64,000 nucleotides of DNA from Micromonospora sp. WMMD1120 (GTDB lineage Bacteria > Actinomycetota > Actinomycetes > Mycobacteriales > Micromonosporaceae): the NCBI RefSeq assembly GCF_029626235.1, contig NZ_JARUBO010000005.1:4870001-4934000 (forward strand). Direction: 5' to 3'. Shown here piece by piece: positions 32,920 through 40,627 of this stretch. The translations under genes were made by a program, and so were the position numbers. The notes beneath the pieces were generated by a model. The model did not search any database and was not told where the DNA came from. It saw only the letters and a list, made by a program, of their open reading frames with translations. How positions within the stretch are numbered: position 1 is the stretch's first letter; the number at the start of each line of letters is the position of its first letter.

Positions 32920-33675
32920 TTGACCGCGAACGCTGAGTTCGACGCGGCACGCGCCAGGCTTGTCGCGCACCCCCTCTACCGACAGATCACCACCGAGGAC
33001 CGGCTGCGTGTCTTCATGAAGCACCACGTCTTCGCGGTCTGGGACTTCTTCACGCTGCTCAAGCGCCTGCAGACCGAGGTCACCACCGTCACGCTGCCGT
33101 GGCAGCCGCGCGGGCACGCCGACCACGGCAGGTTCATCATGGAGATCGTCCTCGCCGAGGAGACCGACGAGGACATCGGTGGGGGCTACATCAGTCACTT
33201 CGAGCTGTACCGCCGGGCCATGGTCGAGCTGGGCGCCGACACCGAACCGATCGACGTGTTCCTCGCCGCCCTCGACAACGGCGTCGGGCCGATGGCGGCG
33301 CTCAAGGACGAGCGCATTCCGCCCAGCGTCCGCGACTTCGTCAGCCACACCCTCGACGTGGCCCTCACCGGCGCCCCGCACGAGGTGGCGTCCTCGTTCT
33401 GCCACGGTCGGGAGAACCTGCTCCCGGACGTGTTCTCCGAGGTCCGCGCCAACGTGGACGAGGTGTTGGCGAACGCCCCGGTGTTCCGGCACTACCTGGA
33501 CCGGCACATCGCCCTGGACCACGACGAGCACGGGCCGCTCGCGCTGCGCCTGCTCGCGGCCCTGTGCGACGGGGACCCGCACCGCGAGGAGGAGGCGGCC
33601 GTGGTGAGCATCGGGGCGATCAACGCCCGCATCGGACTGTGGGACGGCGTGCTCGCGGAGTTCGACGCCGCCTAG
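32920..33675 (+). CDS. DUF3050 protein (heme-oxygenase-like fold)
   Basis: The 251-residue protein matches the DUF3050 family, opening with HPLYRQITTEDRLRVFMKHH followed by FAVWDFFTLLKRLQ. The family belongs to the heme-oxygenase-like all-helical fold that includes diiron oxygenases. Possible metal ligands are visible: Glu/Asp in LAEETDED, His in YISHFEL, His and Glu in FCHGREN, and the Asp/His group in LDRHIALDHDEHG. The TTG start has GGGAGG at close spacing. It lies between the AMP ligase and the type III PKS in the same direction. In this cluster it could oxidise a carbon or an amine of the naphthoquinone, but no DUF3050 reaction is known to me. The family call is firm; the role is open. 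Confidence 0.85.
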   Translation: MTANAEFDAARARLVAHPLYRQITTEDRLRVFMKHHVFAVWDFFTLLKRLQTEVTTVTLPWQPRGHADHGRFIMEIVLAEETDEDIGGGYISHFELYRRAMVELGADTEPIDVFLAALDNGVGPMAALKDERIPPSVRDFVSHTLDVALTGAPHEVASSFCHGRENLLPDVFSEVRANVDEVLANAPVFRHYLDRHIALDHDEHGPLALRLLAALCDGDPHREEEAAVVSIGAINARIGLWDGVLAEFDAA

Positions 33676-33794
33676 GCGGTCGCGCACACGAACGTGGTCG
33701 GTGGTCGTGGCCGTCGCTGGCGTCTCTGGCCAGCGACCGGTCCACCCAGCGTCTCCGGACCTTGCGGTATCACAGACAAAAGGGGACTCCATAC

Positions 33795-34919
33795 ATGGCA
33801 ACGTTGTGCAAACCCTCGGTGAGGGTGCCGGAATATGTCGTCACGATGGAAGAGACGCTGGCATTCGCCGAACGGATCCACGCCGGGAAGCCGCAGCTTC
33901 CGCTGGCGCTGCGTCTGATCCAGAACACCGGCGTGCTGAAGCGTCACATCGTCCAACCGATCGATCAGACGTTGCACCACCCCGGCCTCGCGGAACGCAA
34001 CCGCATCTACGAGATCGAGTCGAAGAAGCGCTGCCCGGAGGTCATCGAGGAGGCGCTGGCGAACGCGGGCGTGTCGGTGACCGACATCGATCTCATCGTC
34101 TACGTGTCCTGCACCGGCTTCCTCATGCCGTCGCTGACCGCATGGCTCATCAACGAGATGGGATTCCGGTCCGACACCCGGCAGATGCCCATCGCGCAGC
34201 TCGGCTGCGCGGCCGGAGGCGCGGCGATCAACCGGGCCCACGACTTCTGCACCGCCTACCCGGACCGCAACGTCCTCATCGTGTCGTGCGAGTTCTGCTC
34301 GCTGTGCTACCAACCGGTCGACGACAACATCGGGGCGTTGCTCTCCGACGGGCTGTTCGGCGACGCGGTCGCGGCGGCCGTGGTCCGGGGCATCGGCGGA
34401 ACCGGCATAGCGCTGGAGCGCAACGCCTCCTACCTGATCCCGAACACCCAGGAGTGGATCTCGTACGCCGTGCGGGCCACCGGCTTCCACTTCCAGCTGG
34501 ACCGCCGGGTCCCCGGCACCATGGAGCCGCTGGCCCCGGTGATGCGTGACCTGGCCGCCGAGCATGGGTGGGACATCGGGCACCTCGACTTCTACATCGT
34601 CCACGCGGGCGGCCCGCGCATCCTGGACGACCTGGCCAAGTTCCTCGACGTGGACCGGAGCATGTTCCGGCACAGCTGGGCGACCCTGACCGAACACGGC
34701 AACATCGCCAGCGCCGTCGTACTCGACGCGGCGCGGCGACTCTTCGAGGAGCAGGCGCTGACGCCCGGGGCGACCGGTGTGGTCGCGGGCTTCGGCCCCG
34801 GGATCACCGCCGAGATGGCGATGGGCACCTGGGCCGTCGACCCGCTCGCCGCCATCGACCTGGCCGCGCTCGCCGGGCAGCGTGACCTCACGCCGGTCAC
34901 CCCGGTGGCAGCGCGATGA
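33795..34919 (+). CDS. rppA: Type III polyketide synthase, 1,3,6,8-tetrahydroxynaphthalene synthase (RppA-like)
   Basis: The 374-residue enzyme aligns along its whole length with RppA. It begins MATLCKPSVRVPEYV and carries the catalytic Cys138 in AQLGCAAGGAAIN, the His in YIVHAGGPRILDD and the Asn in LTEHGNIAS. It would condense five malonyl-CoA and cyclise the pentaketide to 1,3,6,8-tetrahydroxynaphthalene (THN), with no carrier protein. THN is the entry point to flaviolin and to prenylated naphthoquinones such as furaquinocin, naphterpin and napyradiomycin. The cupin gene starts inside its stop codon (ATGA), followed closely by the aminotransferase and methyltransferase genes. This four-gene unit is the heart of the pathway. 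Confidence 0.96.
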   Translation: MATLCKPSVRVPEYVVTMEETLAFAERIHAGKPQLPLALRLIQNTGVLKRHIVQPIDQTLHHPGLAERNRIYEIESKKRCPEVIEEALANAGVSVTDIDLIVYVSCTGFLMPSLTAWLINEMGFRSDTRQMPIAQLGCAAGGAAINRAHDFCTAYPDRNVLIVSCEFCSLCYQPVDDNIGALLSDGLFGDAVAAAVVRGIGGTGIALERNASYLIPNTQEWISYAVRATGFHFQLDRRVPGTMEPLAPVMRDLAAEHGWDIGHLDFYIVHAGGPRILDDLAKFLDVDRSMFRHSWATLTEHGNIASAVVLDAARRLFEEQALTPGATGVVAGFGPGITAEMAMGTWAVDPLAAIDLAALAGQRDLTPVTPVAAR

Positions 34920-35473
34920 CCGGCCTGGTGGTCCCACCCGGTCAGGGCCGGAAGCTGACGACGAAGGCGCAGGAGGTCACCTTCAAGGTCACCGCCGCCG
35001 ACGGCTCGGTGGCATCGATCTTCGAGGTGGTGGTGCCGCCCGGCTTCGACGTCGGGGCGCACACCCACGGGCGCTCACAGGAGTTCTTCTACGTGCTCGA
35101 GGGCACCCTCGACCTGTTCGCGTTCGAGCCGACCGAGCGTGCGGGGGAGAGCTGGCACGACTGGGAGTCGCCCGACGGCACGCAGGTGGTCCGGGCGGGC
35201 GCCGGCAGCTGCATGTTCGTCCCACCCGGTTGCCCGCACGCGTTCCGCAACCCGAGCGACCGGCCGGCGCGCATGCTGTTCCAGAGTTCGCCGGCGCCCG
35301 ACCACGAGCGCTACTTCGAGGAGATCTGCGAGATCTTCGCCGCCGGCGGGACTGTCGACCCGGACGCCGTGCAACGGCTCCGGGACCGCTACGACGTCCG
35401 CCAGATCACCCCACTCCGCTACGGACCACCCGTACCCGCCGAGCCCATCGGCGTATCGCGCGGCGGGAGCTGA
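34916..35473 (+). CDS. Cupin-type quinone-forming monooxygenase (MomA/Fur2-like)
   Basis: The 185-residue single-domain cupin has the metal-binding motifs GAHTHGRSQEFFYVLEGTL (His-His-Glu) and FVPPGCPHAFRNP (His). Small cupins next to a type III PKS oxidise THN to the quinone flaviolin in several Streptomyces pathways (MomA-type, and Fur2 in furaquinocin). The gene overlaps the PKS gene by ATGA, so both are made together. The length of about 185 residues suits this subfamily. The C-terminal helix DPDAVQRLRDRYDVRQITPL is also typical. I infer THN oxygenation as its job. Confidence 0.88.
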   Translation: MTGLVVPPGQGRKLTTKAQEVTFKVTAADGSVASIFEVVVPPGFDVGAHTHGRSQEFFYVLEGTLDLFAFEPTERAGESWHDWESPDGTQVVRAGAGSCMFVPPGCPHAFRNPSDRPARMLFQSSPAPDHERYFEEICEIFAAGGTVDPDAVQRLRDRYDVRQITPLRYGPPVPAEPIGVSRGGS

Positions 35474-35478
35474 CGACG

Positions 35479-36636
35479 ATGACACCTATTCCCCTGGTCC
35501 ACGCCAGCCTCGGTGAGCGGGAACTCGCCGCGGTCGCGCAGGTGTTCGCCTCGGGCTGGCCCGCCGGTCAGGGCCCCCGGGGCAAGGCGCTGGAGGCCGA
35601 CCTCGTGGCGCGCTACGGCGTCGGCGGCGCGGTCGCCGTCAGCAACTGCGGCGCGGCGCTGCACCTGGCCCTGCTCGCCCTCCGGGTACAACCCGGCGAC
35701 GAGGTGATCGTCGCCGACTACACGTTCCCCGCGCCGGCGCACGCCGTGCGGTACGTCGGCGCCCAGCCGGTCTTCGCCGACGTACGGGCCGACACCGGAA
35801 CGATCGATCCGCAGGCCGTGGCGGACCTTGTCGGTCCCCGCACGGTCGGTGTGATCGCTGTCGACACGGTCGGCCTGCCCGCCGACTACGCCGAGCTGAC
35901 CGCGCTCACCGAACGGCACGGCCTGTTCCTCGTCGAGGATGCGGCCTGCGCCGTCGGCGCCACCTACCGCGGGCGGGAGGCGGGGGCGCTGGCCCCGGTC
36001 GCGTGCCTGTCCTTCCACGGGCGCAAGGGTGCCACCAGCGGTGAGGGAGGGGCGTTGCTCGCCACCGATCCGCTGCTCGCGGCGGACGCCCGGCTGCGCT
36101 CCTCCTTCGGCATCGGCAGCATCTTCGACCAGGCGCAGATCGTCGGTCTGCCGATCCCGGAGTTCACCGAGATCGGCTACAACTACAAGCTGTCCGACAT
36201 CGCCGCCGCGATCCTCCAGGTGCAGTTGAGCCGGGTCGACGAGCTGCTGGCACGCCGGGTCGCCGTCGCCGCGCGGTACGCGGAGCTGCTCGCCGACGAG
36301 CCGCTGCTCACACTCCCGCACGTGCCGGACGACCGCACCCACGCCTGGCAGACCTTCATGGTCACGTTGGATTCGACGGTGGACCGGGCCGCGGTCGCCA
36401 CCGCGCTGCGCGCCCAGGGGATCGGCAGCGGACACGGCACCTGGGCGACCCACCTGCAACCGGTGTTCGAGACCAAGCAGAGCTGCCCGGTGTCCGCGGA
36501 CCTCTTCGCCCGCAACCTCGCCATCCCGATGCACGCCGAGCTTGAGCTGGACCAGGTCGAACGGGTGGCCACCGCGTTGCGGTCCGCGTTGCGGGCTAAC
36601 GCCCGTCCACTGGCGAGCCGGGGAGGAGCCGCATGA
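35479..36636 (+). CDS. DegT/DnrJ/EryC1-type PLP aminotransferase (aminoflaviolin-forming, Fur3-like)
   Basis: The 385-residue enzyme has the fold-type I layout of sugar aminotransferases: GWPAGQGPRGKALEADL, the SNCGAALHLALLAL cofactor loop, VEDAACAVGATYRG and the PLP Lys in SFHGRKGATSGEGG. Although the family mostly acts on keto sugars, in furaquinocin a homologue (Fur3) aminates a naphthoquinone to 8-amino-flaviolin. No sugar-nucleotide genes occur in this window, and the gene lies directly between the THN-oxidising cupin and a methyltransferase, so quinone amination is the better reading. The start ATG at 35479 is five bases after the cupin stop. The methyltransferase gene starts inside its stop (ATGA). 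Confidence 0.87.
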   Translation: MTPIPLVHASLGERELAAVAQVFASGWPAGQGPRGKALEADLVARYGVGGAVAVSNCGAALHLALLALRVQPGDEVIVADYTFPAPAHAVRYVGAQPVFADVRADTGTIDPQAVADLVGPRTVGVIAVDTVGLPADYAELTALTERHGLFLVEDAACAVGATYRGREAGALAPVACLSFHGRKGATSGEGGALLATDPLLAADARLRSSFGIGSIFDQAQIVGLPIPEFTEIGYNYKLSDIAAAILQVQLSRVDELLARRVAVAARYAELLADEPLLTLPHVPDDRTHAWQTFMVTLDSTVDRAAVATALRAQGIGSGHGTWATHLQPVFETKQSCPVSADLFARNLAIPMHAELELDQVERVATALRSALRANARPLASRGGAA

Positions 36637-37631
36637 ACGCCGACGAGCCGACACCCGACCGGATCCTGCAACTCATCTTCGGCTACTGGGCCACCGGCGT
36701 CCTCGGCACGGCCGCGAGCCATTCCCTGTTCACCCATCTCGACGCCGGGGTGGGGACCGTCGAGCCGCTGGCCGCCCGCGCCGGGATCTCGGTGCGCGGC
36801 GCGCAGGCGCTCCTCGACGGCCTGGTGAGCCTCGGGCTGGTCGAGGTGCGCGACGGCGTCTACCGCAACAGCGCCGAGGCGGCGGCCTTCCTGGTCGAGG
36901 GCAGACCGACCTGCCTGAGCGCGTTCGCGGCGCTCAAGCTCGGCCACCTGGGCAGTCTCGCCGGGCTGCCCGACGCGGTCCGGGACGGCGGGCCGGCGAA
37001 CGTCGCGACCGTCGAGGTCGTCGACAACCCACACTGGGAGAACCTGGTCCAGGCCATCGCCGCGCAGTCGGTGCCGGTGGCGACGATCGCCGCGGACATC
37101 CTGCGCCTGGCCGACGCCGGCGAGGTCTCGATCCTGGACGTCGGCGGCGGCTCGGGCGTCTACTCCGCCATCTGGCTCGGCCTCAACCCCCGGGCCCGCT
37201 GCACCCAGCTCGACTGGGCGCCGATCAACTCGATCGCCCGCCGCCTGCTGGCCGAGCGTGGCGTCGGCGACCGGTTCGCCAGCATCGACGGTGACCTGCA
37301 CACGGCGGACTTCGGCACCGCCGCCTACGACGTCGCCGTGTACTCCCACATCGCGCACCAGGAGGGGCCGGAGGACAACATGGCGGTCTTCGCCAAGCTC
37401 CGGGCCGCCCTGAAACCCGGCGGCACGCTCGTGGTGAACGACTACGTGGTCGACGACGACCGCAGCGGTCCTCCGTTCGCGCTGATCTTCGCCAGCGAGA
37501 TGCTGCTGAAGAGCAGGCAGGGCGGAACCTGGCGACGGGCCGAGTACCAGAGCTGGCTCACCAAGGCCGGCTTCGACGACGTCACGTTCCATCCCACCCC
37601 GTCGCCCGCCACGCTGGTCATCGCCCGCTGA
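36633..37631 (+). CDS. SAM-dependent methyltransferase (O-methyltransferase family 2 type)
   Basis: The 332-residue protein has an N-terminal dimerisation winged helix (ILQLIFGYWATGVLGTAAS) and a Rossmann domain with the SAM loop ILDVGGGSGVYSAIW. The usual HDW catalytic segment is changed to YSHIAHQEGPEDN, so the catalytic His may be retained within an altered loop. It would methylate a hydroxyl or a ring carbon of the naphthoquinone. The start overlaps the aminotransferase stop (ATGA). A strong hairpin follows 53 bp later, ending the PKS-cupin-aminotransferase-methyltransferase unit. O- versus C-methylation cannot be decided from sequence. Confidence 0.88.
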   Translation: MNADEPTPDRILQLIFGYWATGVLGTAASHSLFTHLDAGVGTVEPLAARAGISVRGAQALLDGLVSLGLVEVRDGVYRNSAEAAAFLVEGRPTCLSAFAALKLGHLGSLAGLPDAVRDGGPANVATVEVVDNPHWENLVQAIAAQSVPVATIAADILRLADAGEVSILDVGGGSGVYSAIWLGLNPRARCTQLDWAPINSIARRLLAERGVGDRFASIDGDLHTADFGTAAYDVAVYSHIAHQEGPEDNMAVFAKLRAALKPGGTLVVNDYVVDDDRSGPPFALIFASEMLLKSRQGGTWRRAEYQSWLTKAGFDDVTFHPTPSPATLVIAR

Positions 37632-37683
37632 CGGACACCACCCCGATCGTGCCCGGGTGATCGGCACGGACAGCGCAGGCCGT

Positions 37684-37713
37684 AGCCGGCTGCCCCGTGG
37701 CGGGCAGCCGGCT
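37684..37713. terminator. Hairpin terminator after the methyltransferase gene
   Basis: AGCCGGCTGCCC (37684-37695) and GGGCAGCCGGCT (37702-37713) form a perfect 12-bp stem with a 6-nt loop, midway between the methyltransferase stop and the prenyltransferase start. It implies that the prenyltransferase gene has its own promoter or depends on read-through. Confidence 0.75.
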
Positions 37714-37826
37714 CGCTTGGCGTGCCCGCCGGGCGCGGTCGCGGCGCGTCGACCGCCCCGACCCCGCCAAGCCGACGTCAAGTCGCGCATAAGTGCCGGC
37801 CATGTGCGGTGCCCGAGGGTGGGGGC

Positions 37827-38765
37827 ATGGAGCGCCAGATTGCGGACAAGGTCGAGTCGGACGAACCGGTGGAGAGCCTCTACGCGGCCATCGAGCGGTC
37901 CGCGCGGGTCCTGGATGTGCCCTGTTCACGGGAACGGGTGATGCCCATCCTGACCGTCTACGGCGGCGCGCTCGCGCGGGCGGTCGTCGCCTTCCGGGTG
38001 GCGACCGGTCGAGACCACTCGGGCGAGCTGGACTGCCGGTTCACCGTCCCCCTGGAGGTCGACCCGTACCTGCTGGCCGTCGACAACGGCCTGCTCGAGA
38101 AGACCGACCACCCGGTGAGCGAGTTGCTCACCGAGGTACGCCGGCACTGTGCTGTCGACAGCTACGGCATCGACTTCGGCGTCGTCGGCGGCTTCAAGAA
38201 GGTCTGGCTGGTGCTGCCGCGTGGCGAACTGCAGGCGGTGTCGGCGCTCGCCGACATCCCGGCGATGCCGCGCAGCCTGGGGCAGAGCCTCGACTTCTTC
38301 GCCCGGTACGGACTGGGCGACACGGTCGGGCTGCTCGGGATCGACTACCGGCGCAGGACGGTGAACGTGTACTTCGGCGAGCCGCCCGCCGGGGGGTTCG
38401 CGCCGGAGTCCGTCCGGTCGATGCTCCGCGAGGTCGACCAGGCGGAGCCGAGCGCCCAGATGCTCGAGCTGGGTCAACGGGCGTTCGGCATCTACGTGAC
38501 GCTCAACTGGGAGTCGCCGCAGGTCGAGCGGATCTGCTTCGCCGTGGCGACCACCGACCCGACCGAACTCGCCGTGCCCCTCGACCCCACCGTCGAGCGG
38601 TTCGTCACGCACGTACGGGAGTCCGAGCCGCACACCCGGTTCGTCTACGCCGTCGCCTCCCAGCCGGACGGCGAGTACTACAAGCTCCAGTCCTACTACC
38701 GCTGGCAGCCCGAGGTGCTGGACATCATGCAGCTGTCCGACCGGGCCGTCGCGGACCCCGTTTAG
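37827..38765 (+). CDS. ABBA-fold aromatic prenyltransferase (NphB/Fur7-like)
   Basis: The 312-residue enzyme aligns with NphB: ESLYAAIERSARVLDVPC, then GELDCRFTVP whose D69 matches the Mg-binding Asp62 of NphB, GGFKKVWLVLP with the diphosphate-binding Lys, RYGL, and EYYKLQSYYRW with the C-terminal Lys. The third pyrophosphate-binding Lys (DYKKR in NphB) is replaced by Arg in IDYRRRTVNVYF, which keeps the charge. It would attach geranyl or farnesyl to the electron-rich naphthoquinone. The ATG at 37827 gives the right family length. It lies after a hairpin and before the flavin monooxygenase. The prenyl donor is probably made by the polyprenyl synthase at 59.9 kb. Confidence 0.93.
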   Translation: MERQIADKVESDEPVESLYAAIERSARVLDVPCSRERVMPILTVYGGALARAVVAFRVATGRDHSGELDCRFTVPLEVDPYLLAVDNGLLEKTDHPVSELLTEVRRHCAVDSYGIDFGVVGGFKKVWLVLPRGELQAVSALADIPAMPRSLGQSLDFFARYGLGDTVGLLGIDYRRRTVNVYFGEPPAGGFAPESVRSMLREVDQAEPSAQMLELGQRAFGIYVTLNWESPQVERICFAVATTDPTELAVPLDPTVERFVTHVRESEPHTRFVYAVASQPDGEYYKLQSYYRWQPEVLDIMQLSDRAVADPV

Positions 38766-38798
38766 CCAGGCACACATCCACTGCTCGAAGGGACAGAC

Positions 38799-40565
38799 AT
38801 GGGTGCTGTAGAGGTTCCGGTTCTGATCGTGGGCGGCGGCGGCAGCGGGTTGTCCGCCTCCATCTTCCTGTCCGACCACCACGTCGACCACCTGCTCGTG
38901 GAGCGGCGCTCCGACACCTCCAACCTGCCGAAGGCGCACTACCTGAACCAGCGCACGATGGAGATCTTCCGCCAGCACGGCCTGGAAGCGGACGTCGCCG
39001 AGCTGGCGGCGCCACCGGAGAAGTTCGGCAAGGTGCGCTGGCAGACGACGCTGACCGGTCCGGGACCGCTGGACGGGAAGCTGATCCACGAGATGGACGG
39101 CTTCGGCGGCGGCGCGCTGCGCGAGACGTACGCGGCGGCCGCGCCGGTCCTGCCGGTCAAGCTGCCACAGGTACGACTGGAGCCGATCCTGCGTCGCCAC
39201 GCCGAGCAGCGCAATCCCGGCGGCGTGCGGTTCGGCCACGAGCTGACCTCGCTGACCGAGACCGGCGACCGGGTCGTCGCGGAGATCCGCGACACCGCGA
39301 GCGGGGAGACCACCACTGTCACGGCCCGCTACGTGGTGGCGGCGGACGGCGGTCGCACCGTCGGCGCGGCGGTCGGGGCGCAGCTCCAGGGCCCGCCGCC
39401 CCTGTTCGACGCCACCACCGTCTACTTCGCCGCCGACCTGTCGGAGTACTGGAACGAGGGATCGATCATCACCTGGTTCCTCAACCCGTACCGGCCGGAC
39501 CTCTCCAGCGCTCTCATCGAGATGGGGCCGACCTGGGGCAAACACTCCGAGGAGTGGGGGCTGCACGTCTCCCTGGCCGGGGTGGACCGCACCGACGAGC
39601 AGGCGGTGCTCGCGAAGGTGCGGGCCGTCCTCGGTCTGCCCGAGCTGGAACTCCGCCTGCTCGCGGTGACCACCTGGTCCGTGGAGGCGGTGCTCGCCGA
39701 GCACTACCGCTACGGGCGGGTGCTGCTCGCCGGTGACGCGGCGCACCGGCAGCCACCGGCCGTCGGCCTGGGACTGAACTCGGGCGTGCAGGACGCGCAC
39801 AACCTGGCGTGGAAGCTCGCCGCCGTGCTCGGTGGTGAGGCCCCGGACGGCCTGCTCGACACGTACGAGGCGGAGCGGCGTCCGGTCGGGCAGTTCAACC
39901 TCGGTTGGGCGATGTCCGCGGCGGCCCACCACCAGGTGGTCATCGACGCCGCCGTCGGCCTCGGTCAGCACCTTCCGGCGGAACGCCGGACGCCGATGTT
40001 CTTCGGGTACTTCGCGCCGACCCCGATGGGTGTGGCCCAGCGCACCCGGGCGGCGGAGATCTTCGCCACCCACCGTGGGGAGTGCCAGGCGCACGATGTC
40101 GAGATCGGTTTCGCCTACGAGGCGGGCGCCGTCGTGCCGGATGGCAGCAGGCCGCCGGCCCGCGCGCCACTCGGTGACGTGTACCAGCCGACGACCCGCC
40201 CGGGACACCGACTGCCGCACGCGTGGATCGAGCGCGACGGCCAACGCCTGTCCACCCAGGACCTGACCGCACCCGGCGCGGGCTTCGTGCTGATCGCCGG
40301 CGTGAACGGTGAGCCCTGGGTCGAGGCGGCCGCCCAGGTGGCGGAGAAGCTCTCGGTGCCGATCGTCGTGGCCCGGATCGGCGCGGGCGAGGAGTACGCC
40401 GACGTCGACGGACGCTGGGCGACCGTGCGGGAGATCACCGACGCCGGAGCGGTGCTGGTCCGGCCCGACCACCACGTGGCGTGGCGCAGTGTCGGGGGCA
40501 GCGAGGACCCGGCCAGCGGACTGGGCGACGCGATCGCTCGGGTCCTGGGTCACCAGGCCACCTGA
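38799..40565 (+). CDS. Class A flavin-dependent aromatic monooxygenase
   Basis: The 588-residue protein is of the phenol hydroxylase/TfdB type. It has the FAD Rossmann motif VLIVGGGGSGLSASIF at the N-terminus, the NADPH/FAD segment AADGGRTVG, the GDAAHRQPPAVGLGLNSGVQ ribose-binding motif and a C-terminal thioredoxin-like domain. Such enzymes hydroxylate or epoxidise aromatic rings and quinones using NADPH and oxygen. In this cluster it would hydroxylate the naphthoquinone core or epoxidise the prenyl chain so that a cyclase can act. It is encoded 33 bp after the prenyltransferase gene and 62 bp before the BBE-type oxidase, in the same direction. Confidence 0.93.
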   Translation: MGAVEVPVLIVGGGGSGLSASIFLSDHHVDHLLVERRSDTSNLPKAHYLNQRTMEIFRQHGLEADVAELAAPPEKFGKVRWQTTLTGPGPLDGKLIHEMDGFGGGALRETYAAAAPVLPVKLPQVRLEPILRRHAEQRNPGGVRFGHELTSLTETGDRVVAEIRDTASGETTTVTARYVVAADGGRTVGAAVGAQLQGPPPLFDATTVYFAADLSEYWNEGSIITWFLNPYRPDLSSALIEMGPTWGKHSEEWGLHVSLAGVDRTDEQAVLAKVRAVLGLPELELRLLAVTTWSVEAVLAEHYRYGRVLLAGDAAHRQPPAVGLGLNSGVQDAHNLAWKLAAVLGGEAPDGLLDTYEAERRPVGQFNLGWAMSAAAHHQVVIDAAVGLGQHLPAERRTPMFFGYFAPTPMGVAQRTRAAEIFATHRGECQAHDVEIGFAYEAGAVVPDGSRPPARAPLGDVYQPTTRPGHRLPHAWIERDGQRLSTQDLTAPGAGFVLIAGVNGEPWVEAAAQVAEKLSVPIVVARIGAGEEYADVDGRWATVREITDAGAVLVRPDHHVAWRSVGGSEDPASGLGDAIARVLGHQAT

Positions 40566-40627
40566 CCACGATCCCGGCCCGCACCGCGGTACGGCCGACA
40601 GAACCATCCGAGCGAAAGAGGCACTGC

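Noticed and set aside
31289..33675. AMP ligase plus DUF3050 as a diazotisation pair using nitrous acid
   Set aside because: No nitrosuccinate lyase or aspartate N-monooxygenase genes (CreD/CreE type) occur in the window; the flavin monooxygenase at 38799 is of the phenol hydroxylase type.
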